The translations under genes and the position numbers were made by a program. Shown one piece after another: positions 1 through 6,642 of a DNA stretch of 6,670 nt (position 1 is its first letter; every line of letters starts with the position of its first letter). Source of the stretch: an uncultured Clostridia bacterium (GTDB lineage: Bacteria; Bacillota; Clostridia; TANB77; CAG-508); contig CANRBO010000073.1 of assembly GCA_947628885.1 (NCBI GenBank), positions 1 through 6,670 of the forward strand, read 5' to 3'. The notes under the pieces were generated by a model. It ran no database searches. It was not told the origin of the DNA and saw only the letters and a list, made by a program, of their open reading frames with translations.

Positions 1-2
1 CA

Positions 3-183
3 ATAGATATGTCTATGCGGAGATAATGGGCTAATTGGAAAAACAAAACAAGCAGTAGATAAATATCAAGAAACGCAAGGTAACGAACACAGCAGGCTAA
101 GCCAGCTAGAAAAAGAAATACAAAATATAGATGAAGAAATAAACAGCACAAAGGGAGTAAATAGACCAAAGTTAGCAGACGGC
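3..183 (+). pseudogene. Pilin-like N-terminal remnant, apparently frameshifted
   Basis: The frame of the downstream gene stays open from base 7, just after an in-frame TAG at 4-6, and reads through to the ATG at 184. Its translation contains GDNGLIGKTKQAV followed by a Lys/Glu/Gln-rich helical stretch. This resembles the point where the hydrophobic N-terminal helix of Clostridia pilin-like proteins ends (a G-[DE]-N-G-[LI] motif followed by a charged helix). Bases 3-17, in a different frame, read I-D-M-S-M. Removing one base near 17-18 joins the two as IDMSMGDNGLIGK, the usual pattern for this family. I infer a one-base frameshift between the membrane helix, mostly outside the window, and the body of the protein. 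The window starts too late to show the leader peptide or cleavage site. A truncated gene that starts elsewhere, or a sequencing error, would look the same. Confidence 0.5.
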
Positions 184-1689
184 ATGATACCAATAAAATA
201 TGATGAAGAAAAGCAACAATGGGTAATAACAAATGAATATGATGAACAATGGTATGATTACAAAGATACAAGCAATTTAAAATGGGCAAATGTAATGTTA
301 AGCGACGGAAAATATAAGGCAAGTGAAAAAAATAATTTAGAAGCAGAAGGTGGATATAAAGATGACGGAAGTACAGTAGTAAAAGAAGTATATAATGCAG
401 ACGGGACAATAAACTTAGAAGAAAGTGAATTAGGAAGTATGTTTGTATGGATACCAAGATATGCATATAGTTTCAATTCATATCACACAGATTACAATGG
501 CTCAGAAGATAAAGCAGAAATACAAAACATAACCAAAATAAGCTTTTTAAGAGGGACAAGTAATACAGACTTTGAAGGAAATACCTATAAAACAACATAT
601 AATCCAAATTTAAAAACAGAAAGTCCAGCAGGAGATTTAGAGGTAGGCAAACCAACACCGATGATAGTACATCCAGGATTTACATTTGGAGGAAAAGAAC
701 TAACAGGAATATGGGTAGCCAAATTTGAGGCGAGTATGACAGGAACAAATGCAAATTCAATTGCTAATAATAATGTAGTAACACAAAATGTAGCACCAAG
801 CCTTGGAAAAGAGACAACAACACATAATGTGAAAATATTACCAAATATAAATACATGGAGATATATAGATATAGGAAATGCATTTATGAATTGTTATAAT
901 ATGACAGGAGACAGCAATATATATGGATTAAGAAAAAGTATGTCAGATAGCCATTTAATAAAAAATATAGAGTGGGGAATAATAGCGTATTTATCAGGTT
1001 CTCAATATGGCTATGTACCAACTAGAAATAGCACATCTAAATATAGTAATGAAATATATGCTAGTGGAAATACTTATCAAACAAATACAAGTCAAAGTAC
1101 TACAAATAATGTAACTGGTATATATGATTTAAATGGTGGATCTTGGGATTATGTTGCAGCATATTATGATAATGGTGAAATCAATTTACTAACATATGGA
1201 ACAAAAAATTTGTTTAATAATGATAAAACCCTAAAAGCAGAATATACAAAGTATTTTGATAAATATGATGTAGGAAATGATGAAAAATCAAATTATGCAC
1301 AAAGTAGGGATAATTTGTGGAATTTAGGTAAGAGTTATAATAATGTAAGGAGAACGATAACTGCTGAAAGATATAAATTGTTAAAAACACATATTGGAGA
1401 TGCGATGTATGAAGTAATAAAGGACTATTCTTATTATGGGAAAGTACAAGATACTAATGATGATAAAGGATATTCGTGGATAAAAAATGATAATGCAGTA
1501 AATGCTGAGTATGGTACTGGGTATTATGACGGAGATAGTATGTGTTTAGGTAATTGCGCTCATCCTTTTGTATATAGAGGAGGATCATTTGATTATGAAG
1601 GAACATCATATTTAGGAGTATTTGCGTTAGCAGAACATGGTGGATCTGCAAATAAAGATCGTGCATTTCGACCAGTAATCGTTGGATAA
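184..1689 (+). CDS. Surface protein with C-terminal FGE-sulfatase-like / C-type-lectin-like domain, pilin-like N-terminus lost or out of frame
   Basis: The product is 501 residues from the first ATG, but that ATG has no Shine-Dalgarno site and the frame is open back to base 7, so the true protein probably begins upstream. The C-terminal half shows the hallmarks of the formylglycine-generating-enzyme (SUMF1) fold, which is also a C-type-lectin fold: N-V-T-G-I-Y-D-L-N-G-G-S-W-D-Y at residues 309-323, matching the family's GLYDMxGNVWEW, then YRGGSFD at 464-470 and RAFRPVI at 493-499. Residues 84-95 (GSMFVWIPRYAY) and 161-184 (HPGFTFGG, then GIWVAKFEAS) resemble a widespread family of pilin-like proteins from uncultured gut Clostridia, as I remember it. 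The catalytic cysteines of true FGE, which follow the RGGS motif, are absent; C454 and C458 lie before it. It is therefore unlikely to be an enzyme, and binding or display at the cell surface is an inference. Codon usage shifts near residue 272. Target and exact role are unknown. Confidence 0.75.
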   Translation: MIPIKYDEEKQQWVITNEYDEQWYDYKDTSNLKWANVMLSDGKYKASEKNNLEAEGGYKDDGSTVVKEVYNADGTINLEESELGSMFVWIPRYAYSFNSYHTDYNGSEDKAEIQNITKISFLRGTSNTDFEGNTYKTTYNPNLKTESPAGDLEVGKPTPMIVHPGFTFGGKELTGIWVAKFEASMTGTNANSIANNNVVTQNVAPSLGKETTTHNVKILPNINTWRYIDIGNAFMNCYNMTGDSNIYGLRKSMSDSHLIKNIEWGIIAYLSGSQYGYVPTRNSTSKYSNEIYASGNTYQTNTSQSTTNNVTGIYDLNGGSWDYVAAYYDNGEINLLTYGTKNLFNNDKTLKAEYTKYFDKYDVGNDEKSNYAQSRDNLWNLGKSYNNVRRTITAERYKLLKTHIGDAMYEVIKDYSYYGKVQDTNDDKGYSWIKNDNAVNAEYGTGYYDGDSMCLGNCAHPFVYRGGSFDYEGTSYLGVFALAEHGGSANKDRAFRPVIVG

Positions 1690-1702
1690 CATAGGGTTTC
1701 AT

Positions 1703-1757
1703 AAAATCAATCCTTCTCTGTATAGTTTATTTATATAGAAGAAAAGGATTGATTTTT
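1703..1757 (+). terminator. Long hairpin, probable intrinsic terminator between the surface gene and folD
   Basis: A perfect 13-base inverted repeat pairs 1703-1715 (AAAATCAATCCTT) with 1744-1756 (AAGGATTGATTTT). Inside it a second stem of about 8 pairs, one of them G-U, joins 1717-1724 to 1732-1739 around a 7-base loop. The right arm ends in a run of five T. The hairpin begins 13 bases after the stop codon of the surface-protein gene. The outer stem is AT-rich and the T run is short and part of the stem, so termination may be incomplete. Because the outer arms are symmetrical it could also act on the opposite strand. Confidence 0.7.
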
Positions 1758-1774
1758 CGTAATAAATATAAAGT

Positions 1775-1780
1775 AAGGAG
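1775..1780 (+). promoter_or_regulatory. Ribosome binding site that fixes the folD start
   Basis: AAGGAG lies 10 bases upstream of the ATG at 1791. It supports that ATG over an in-frame ATT at 1749, which falls inside the terminator hairpin and would add 14 residues unlike any FolD N-terminus. I found no convincing promoter between the hairpin and this site: TATAAA at 1767-1772 has no -35 partner at proper spacing and would place transcription start at or after the ribosome binding site. Confidence 0.8.
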
Positions 1781-1790
1781 AAATAGAAAA

Positions 1791-2633
1791 ATGGCAGAAC
1801 TTTTAAATGGAAAAGAATTAGCAAAAGAAATCAGACAAAAATTAAAAGAAAAAGTTGAAAAGGAACAGTTAACCCCAAATTTAGCAGTTATATTATGCGG
1901 AGACAATGAGGCTTCAAAGGTATATGTTAGAAATAAAAGCAAAGCTTGCGATGAAGTTGGAATAAAGTTTAAAGAATATTTACTTCCAAATGAAACAAAG
2001 CAAGAAGAATTACTTGAACTAATTGATAAACTTAATCAAGACGAAAGCGTTGACGGAATATTATTGCAAAGTCCAATTCCAAAAGGATTAAATATACAAG
2101 AGGCATTTGCTAGGATTTCTCCTAAAAAAGATGTTGACGGATTTAATCCATATAATGTTGGAAAACTCACAATTGGAGAAGACGGATTTATACCATGTAC
2201 ACCTTATGGAATTATGAAGATTTTTGAAAAATATAAGATAGATTTGGAAGGAAAAAAAGCAGCAATAGTGGGAAGAAGCAATATCGTAGGAAAACCAATG
2301 GCACAATGCTTGCTTTCACAAAATGCTACCGTTACAATCTGCCACTCAAAAACTAAAGATTTAAAACAAGAATTAAAAGATGCAGATGTAATTGTAGCTG
2401 CTGTTGGAAAAAGAAATATTATAAAAGCTGATATGGTCAAAGAAGGAGTGGTAATAATTGATGTTGGTATGAATAGAAATGATGAAGGAAAATTATGTGG
2501 AGATGTAGATTTTGAAAATGTATCAAAAAAAGCTTCATATATTACACCAGTTCCAGGTGGAGTAGGACCAATGACAGTAGCAATGCTTATGAACAATGTT
2601 GTAAAAGCACATTTGATGAAAGGGACAAAATGA
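1791..2633 (+). CDS. folD: Bifunctional methylenetetrahydrofolate dehydrogenase / methenyltetrahydrofolate cyclohydrolase FolD
   Basis: FolD is a cytosolic enzyme, normally a homodimer. It oxidises 5,10-methylene-THF to methenyl-THF with NADP(+) and hydrolyses that to 10-formyl-THF, the formyl donor for purine synthesis and for Fmt. From the chosen ATG the protein has 280 residues, normal for bacterial FolD. The N-terminal catalytic domain shows Y45-V-R-N-K49, carrying the conserved Tyr and catalytic Lys, then the substrate loop GILLQSPIP (89-97) and KKDVDGFNP (112-120). The Rossmann part has VGRSNIVGKP (160-169) and CHS (184-186), and the family signature TPVPGGVGPMT lies at 252-262. All key residues are present, so it should be active. 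It is the first gene of the folD-priA-def-fmt unit, and its TGA overlaps the priA ATG. Its place here fits supply of formyl donor to Fmt three genes downstream, which is inference. Confidence 0.97.
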   Translation: MAELLNGKELAKEIRQKLKEKVEKEQLTPNLAVILCGDNEASKVYVRNKSKACDEVGIKFKEYLLPNETKQEELLELIDKLNQDESVDGILLQSPIPKGLNIQEAFARISPKKDVDGFNPYNVGKLTIGEDGFIPCTPYGIMKIFEKYKIDLEGKKAAIVGRSNIVGKPMAQCLLSQNATVTICHSKTKDLKQELKDADVIVAAVGKRNIIKADMVKEGVVIIDVGMNRNDEGKLCGDVDFENVSKKASYITPVPGGVGPMTVAMLMNNVVKAHLMKGTK

Positions 2634-4849
2634 TAGCAGAAGTAATAATTGATAGTAGTGTAAAAACTTTAAACAAAATATTCGATTATGAAATTCCTCA
2701 AGATTTAAATGTAAAAATTGGGGCAAGAGTTTTTGTGCCTTTTGGAAACAAGAAATCATTAGAAGAAGGAATTGTAATAAATATAAAGGAAAAATCAGAA
2801 TATAAAGTAAAACAAATCGCTTCTCTTCAAGACGAATACATTGAAGAAAATTATATTAATCTTGCAAAATGGATGTCACATAGATATTTTTGCAATCTTG
2901 CAGATTGCCTAAGACTAATGCTTCCGCCAGGAAGAACATCAAAAAATGTATTAAATAGAGTCAAAGAAAAAAGAGTAAATTTTGTATCGTTAGCAAAAGA
3001 TGCTGACGAAATATTTATAGATATTGAATCAGGAAAAATTAAATCAGAGAAACAAAAAAATGTATTAGAATTTATTATCAACAATGGAAATGCAACAACT
3101 CAAGACATAGAGCTATTTACAGATGCATCTAGTGCCATAGTAAAAACTCTCGTAAAAAATGGATATTTAGAAATAAATAATCTTCAAGTAGAAAGAAATC
3201 CATTTTTACATAAAACAATTGAGAAAACTATGGATTTAGAATTAACAGATGAACAGGAAAAAGCGTATAATTCAATAAAAGAACAGGGAAAATATTTATT
3301 GTATGGAATTACAGGTTCAGGGAAAACAGAGATATATCTAAGATTAATTGGAAAAATGCTTAGACAAAATAAAAGTAGCATAATGTTAGTGCCAGAGATT
3401 TCGCTAACTCCACAAACTGTAGATAGATTTATTTCAAGATTTGGAGAGGAACATATTGCAGTTTTACATAGTAAACTATCAATAGGGGAAAGATATGACC
3501 AATGGAACAAAATTAAATCAGGAGAAGCAAAAATAATAATTGGAGCAAGGTCAGCTATTTTTTGCCCAGCGGTTGATTTAGGATTAATAATAATAGACGA
3601 AGAACATGATGAATCATATCAATCTGAAACGACTCCAAGATATGATGCAAGAGAAATCGCAGAATATCTATCAGAAAATAAAGAAATCCCTTTGGTTTTA
3701 GGAAGTGCTACACCTGACATGAACACATTTTATAAAGCAAAAAATGGAGAATACGAATTATTAACATTAACAAAAAGAGCAAATAATTCAAGCCTTCCAA
3801 CAGTAGAAGTGGTTGACTTAAGACAAGAGCTTTTATCAGGGAATAAGTCAATGATAAGCAGAAAATTAAAAGAAGAGATAGAAAAAAATCTTCAAAATAA
3901 AAAGCAAACTATTTTATATTTAAATAGAAGAGGGTTTTCTACATTTGTAATGTGTAGAGATTGTGGATATACAGTAAAGTGCAAAAGATGTGATATAACG
4001 CTAACATATCATAAATATCAGCACAAACTTAAATGTCATTATTGTGGATATGAGCAAGATGAAGTAAATGAGTGCCCTGAGTGTAAAAGTAAAAATATTA
4101 AGTATTTTGGAGCAGGAACGCAAAAATTAGAAGACGAAATAAAAAATATTTTTCCTACTGCAAGCACAATAAGGATGGATATTGACACAGTATCTAAAAA
4201 GAATTCACATGAACAAATATTAAATAAATTCAAAGAAGAAAATATTGATATTTTAATCGGAACGCAAATGGTAGTAAAAGGACATCACTTTCCAAATGTC
4301 ACATTAGTCGGAGTATTAGCAGCAGACGGAAGCTTGAATATAGGAGACTTTAGAGCGAACGAAAAAACATTTCAAATATTAACACAAGTAGCAGGAAGAG
4401 CTGGAAGGGAAAAAGATGCAGGAAGAGTTATAATTCAAACATATAATCCGGATAATTATGCAATAGAATTTTCAAAAACACAAGACTATAATTTATTTTA
4501 TAATACAGAAATTGACATTAGAAAACAGTTGAAATATCCGCCATTTTGCGATATAATAGTAATTGATATGTCTGCAAAAGATATAAGAGAATTACAAAAA
4601 GTAGCAAAAGAAATCCATACTTATTTAAAAAGAAGAGTAATAGACGAGAAATTTGGACTATTGCTATATAGCCCAGTTCCGTCGCCAATAGACAAAATCA
4701 AAGATAGGTATCGTATGAGAATAATCATAAAATGTAAGTATGATGAAAGAATTAATAATTTGTTAAATGACAGTTTAGATGAATTTTATAAAATGAAAAC
4801 TGTTTCAGCTAGAGTAGCTGTGGAATTAAATCCAAATAATATGTTATAA
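2630..4849 (+). CDS. priA: Primosomal replication restart helicase PriA
   Basis: PriA is a superfamily 2, 3'-to-5' DNA helicase that recognises stalled or collapsed replication forks and helps load the replicative helicase. The 739 residues match the usual length (E. coli about 732). Residues 1 to about 105 fit the 3'-end DNA-binding domain and about 110-190 the winged-helix region. Helicase motifs follow: Walker A GITGSGKT (226-233), DEEH (323-326), GSATP (358-362), GTQMVVKGHHFPN (544-556) and QVAGRAGR (586-593). Between the helicase lobes sit eight cysteines in four CxxC pairs (442/445, 451/454, 469/472, 482/485), enough for the two structural zinc ions of the family. The C-terminal domain (about 630-739) is present. 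The ATG overlaps the folD stop in an ATGA arrangement, with AAAGGG at 2619-2624 as its ribosome binding site, so the two are probably translationally coupled. No truncation or frameshift is seen. Confidence 0.97.
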   Translation: MIAEVIIDSSVKTLNKIFDYEIPQDLNVKIGARVFVPFGNKKSLEEGIVINIKEKSEYKVKQIASLQDEYIEENYINLAKWMSHRYFCNLADCLRLMLPPGRTSKNVLNRVKEKRVNFVSLAKDADEIFIDIESGKIKSEKQKNVLEFIINNGNATTQDIELFTDASSAIVKTLVKNGYLEINNLQVERNPFLHKTIEKTMDLELTDEQEKAYNSIKEQGKYLLYGITGSGKTEIYLRLIGKMLRQNKSSIMLVPEISLTPQTVDRFISRFGEEHIAVLHSKLSIGERYDQWNKIKSGEAKIIIGARSAIFCPAVDLGLIIIDEEHDESYQSETTPRYDAREIAEYLSENKEIPLVLGSATPDMNTFYKAKNGEYELLTLTKRANNSSLPTVEVVDLRQELLSGNKSMISRKLKEEIEKNLQNKKQTILYLNRRGFSTFVMCRDCGYTVKCKRCDITLTYHKYQHKLKCHYCGYEQDEVNECPECKSKNIKYFGAGTQKLEDEIKNIFPTASTIRMDIDTVSKKNSHEQILNKFKEENIDILIGTQMVVKGHHFPNVTLVGVLAADGSLNIGDFRANEKTFQILTQVAGRAGREKDAGRVIIQTYNPDNYAIEFSKTQDYNLFYNTEIDIRKQLKYPPFCDIIVIDMSAKDIRELQKVAKEIHTYLKRRVIDEKFGLLLYSPVPSPIDKIKDRYRMRIIIKCKYDERINNLLNDSLDEFYKMKTVSARVAVELNPNNML

Positions 4850-4871
4850 AATTATAAAATGCAACAACAAA

Positions 4872-4878
4872 AAGGAGG
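4872..4878 (+). promoter_or_regulatory. Near-perfect Shine-Dalgarno site for def
   Basis: AAGGAGG sits 5 bases before the def ATG, in the 34-base gap after priA. It is the strongest ribosome binding site in the window, suggesting that def is translated independently and more strongly than its coupled neighbours. No promoter or terminator is visible in the gap, so def is most likely co-transcribed with priA. Confidence 0.75.
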
Positions 4879-4883
4879 AGCAA

Positions 4884-5381
4884 ATGGCATTAAGAGAAAT
4901 AAGATTAGAAGGAGACGAAATTCTTAGAAAAAAATCAAGACCAGTCGAAGTAGTAGACGATAAAATAAGAGAGCTAATAAAAGACATGGACGAAACAATG
5001 CACGCAGCAAATGGAGTAGGAATTTCGGCGGTACAAGTAGGAGTATTAAAAAGAATAATTGTAATAGATGTAAATTATGACGGAAAACCTTCAATAAAAT
5101 TAATCAATCCTGAAATCGTGAAGGCAAAAGGAGAAGAAGAATTTCAAGAAGGATGTTTGAGTTTTCCAAATAAATTCGCAAAAGTAATAAGACCTAATGA
5201 AGTAATAGTAAAAGGCTTAGACGAAAACGGTAAGCCAGTTACAATAAAAGGTAAAGACCTTCTAGCAGAAGCACTTTGCCACGAAATAGATCATTTAGAC
5301 GGTAGACTTTTCGTAGATATTATGGAACCGGGCACATTAGAATATATTGAAAATGACCAAGGAAAGGAAAATGATAAATGA
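4884..5381 (+). CDS. def: Peptide deformylase
   Basis: This Fe(2+)- or Zn(2+)-dependent metalloprotease removes the formyl group from the N-terminal methionine of new proteins as they leave the ribosome, clearing the way for methionine aminopeptidase. The 165 residues match the usual bacterial length (E. coli 169). All three motifs are present: motif I GVGISAVQ (44-51, in place of the common GxGLAAPQ), motif II EGCLS (89-93) with metal ligand C91, and motif III HEIDH (133-137) with ligands H133 and H137 and catalytic E134. The A-P to A-V change at residues 49-50 is a mild deviation; the conserved Gly and Gln of motif I are kept. The gene lies between priA and fmt, as in many Firmicutes, and its TGA overlaps the fmt ATG by 4 bases, so Def and its partner Fmt are likely translationally coupled. 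Confidence 0.97.
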   Translation: MALREIRLEGDEILRKKSRPVEVVDDKIRELIKDMDETMHAANGVGISAVQVGVLKRIIVIDVNYDGKPSIKLINPEIVKAKGEEEFQEGCLSFPNKFAKVIRPNEVIVKGLDENGKPVTIKGKDLLAEALCHEIDHLDGRLFVDIMEPGTLEYIENDQGKENDK

Positions 5382-6487
5382 GAATAATTTTCTTAGGAAC
5401 ACCTGATTTTGCATTAGAATCATTAAAAGCATTATATGAAAATGGAAACGAAATCATTGCAGTTGTTACAAATCAAGATAAACCAAAAGGAAGAGGCATG
5501 AAAATGATTGCCTCTCCTGTTAAGGAATTCGCAATAGAAAAAAATTTGAAAATAATGCAACCAATAAAAATTAGAAAAAACGAAGAATTTATAAATGAAA
5601 TAAAAGACTTAAAACCTGATTTACTATGCGTAGTAGCTTATGGCAAAATCTTGCCAAAAGCTTTATTAGATATTCCTAAATATGGTGCAATAAATGTACA
5701 CGGCTCTTTGCTACCACAATATAGGGGAGCGGCACCAATACAATGGGCTGTGTTAAATGGAGACGAAGAAACAGGCATAACAACGATGTTCATGGATGAA
5801 GGCATGGACACAGGAGATATGATATTAAAAGAAAAAGTAAAAATCGGAGAAGATGAAACAACAGGAGAATTGTGGAATAGATTAGCAATAATCGGAGCTA
5901 AACTATTAGTAGAAACAGTAAATAAAATTGAAGAAATATCAAAAACAATTGAAATTAAGAAATTAGAAAAATATAATGATGAAACAATAGAAGAAGAAAA
6001 TGCAAAACAAATAATAGATGAAAAAGAAACAACATTAGAAAAAGAAATAGCTATAAATGAAAAAATAAAGCAAGAAGTAAAGAAAAAAATTGGAGCACAA
6101 AAACAAGGAGAAAACTATACATTAGCTCCAATGTTAGAAAAAGAAATGTCTAAGATTGATTGGAATAAAACTGCAAAAGAAATAAAAAATTTAGTCAGAG
6201 GGCTTAATCCAATCATGGGAGCGTATACGTATATAGACGAGAAAAAAATAAAAATATGGAAAGTAAAAGCATACGACACCATAAACGAATTTGAAGAAAA
6301 AATCAATATAAAAATAGATGATGCCCAAAAACAACAAAATGGAACAATAATATTTGCAGACAAGAAAAAAGGATTATTTATAAAAACAGGAAAAGGAATA
6401 ATAGAAGTCCTAGAAATACAAGGCGAAAATGGTAAGAAAATGGATATTAAGAGTTTCCTAAATGGTAATGCAATAAAAGAATATTAA
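5378..6487 (+). CDS. fmt: Methionyl-tRNA formyltransferase with an enlarged interdomain linker
   Basis: Fmt transfers the formyl group from 10-formyl-THF to Met-tRNA(fMet) for translation initiation. The Rossmann-type N-terminal domain (1 to about 187) holds the tRNA-contact loop (QDKPKGRG, 33-40, to SPVK, 46-49), the catalytic segment N106-V-H108-G-S-L-L-P-Q-Y-R-G, and D144 in MDEGMDTGD. N106, H108 and D144 fall at the same positions as in E. coli Fmt. The C-terminal tRNA-binding domain starts near YTLAPMLEKE (247-256), continues with DWNKTAKEIKNLVRGLNP (261-278) and ends near residue 369. The protein is about 55 residues longer than the usual ~310-315. The excess is a Lys/Glu/Ile-rich, probably helical or coiled-coil segment at about 188-243. 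A site AAAGGA at 5363-5368 inside def precedes the ATG, which overlaps the def stop. The frame is intact and all catalytic residues are kept, so the enzyme is probably functional. Confidence 0.96.
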   Translation: MRIIFLGTPDFALESLKALYENGNEIIAVVTNQDKPKGRGMKMIASPVKEFAIEKNLKIMQPIKIRKNEEFINEIKDLKPDLLCVVAYGKILPKALLDIPKYGAINVHGSLLPQYRGAAPIQWAVLNGDEETGITTMFMDEGMDTGDMILKEKVKIGEDETTGELWNRLAIIGAKLLVETVNKIEEISKTIEIKKLEKYNDETIEEENAKQIIDEKETTLEKEIAINEKIKQEVKKKIGAQKQGENYTLAPMLEKEMSKIDWNKTAKEIKNLVRGLNPIMGAYTYIDEKKIKIWKVKAYDTINEFEEKINIKIDDAQKQQNGTIIFADKKKGLFIKTGKGIIEVLEIQGENGKKMDIKSFLNGNAIKEY

Positions 6488-6545
6488 AGCTTTACATGAA
6501 TATTAAAATGTAACGAAAATGTAATATTAAATAGGTAAATAGTAA
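6488..6545 (+). repeat. ATGTAA half-site repeats upstream of the promoter
   Basis: TTACAT at 6492-6497 faces ATGTAA at 6508-6513 across 10 bases. The nonamer AAAATGTAA occurs at 6505-6513 and again at 6516-6524, exactly 11 bases on. A related AAAATGTA at 6571-6578 overlaps the -10 box, 55 bases further. The spacing near a helical turn and the location beside a promoter would suit an operator, but such AT-rich words can recur by chance and no regulator is known to me for them. Confidence 0.25.
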
Positions 6546-6573
6546 TTGACAATTCAAGATTGGTTAGTATAAA
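6546..6573 (+). promoter_or_regulatory. Sigma-A-type promoter for the gene leaving the window
   Basis: A consensus -35 box TTGACA (6546-6551) is followed after 16 bases by TATAAA (6568-6573). Transcription would start near 6580 and give an A-rich leader of about 60 bases, with no visible structure, before the TTG start at 6643. It is the best promoter match in the window. It follows fmt with no intrinsic terminator between, so the downstream gene may receive read-through as well as its own transcript. Confidence 0.7.
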
Positions 6574-6642
6574 ATGTAGGAAGTAAAAATTAAAAGCAAA
6601 ACAAAAACAACTAATTAAAAAAACAAAGTAAAGGGAGTAAAG

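Noticed and set aside
1543..1557. C454 and C458 as an FGE-type catalytic cysteine pair
   Set aside because: In active FGE the pair follows the (R/K)GGS motif and is spaced C-x4-C; here the cysteines precede RGGS and are spaced C-x3-C.
1749..1790. Longer FolD start at ATT 1749
   Set aside because: It lies inside the terminator hairpin, uses a rare start codon without a ribosome binding site and adds 14 residues unlike FolD N-termini; ATG 1791 has AAGGAG at good spacing.
2204..2596. Minus-strand open frame of 130 codons inside folD
   Set aside because: It is antisense to a well-conserved gene, has no ribosome binding site that I could see and its translation resembles no known protein; the other minus-strand frames are shadows of the same kind.
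4280..4291. GHHF instead of GHDF in the PriA helicase motif as a possible defect
   Set aside because: From memory this variant is common in Clostridia PriA, and every other motif is intact.
5013..5036. GVGISAVQ motif I in Def as a sign of an inactive deformylase paralogue
   Set aside because: The metal ligands C91, H133 and H137 and catalytic E134 are all present and the gene sits beside fmt, so it is best read as the functional enzyme.
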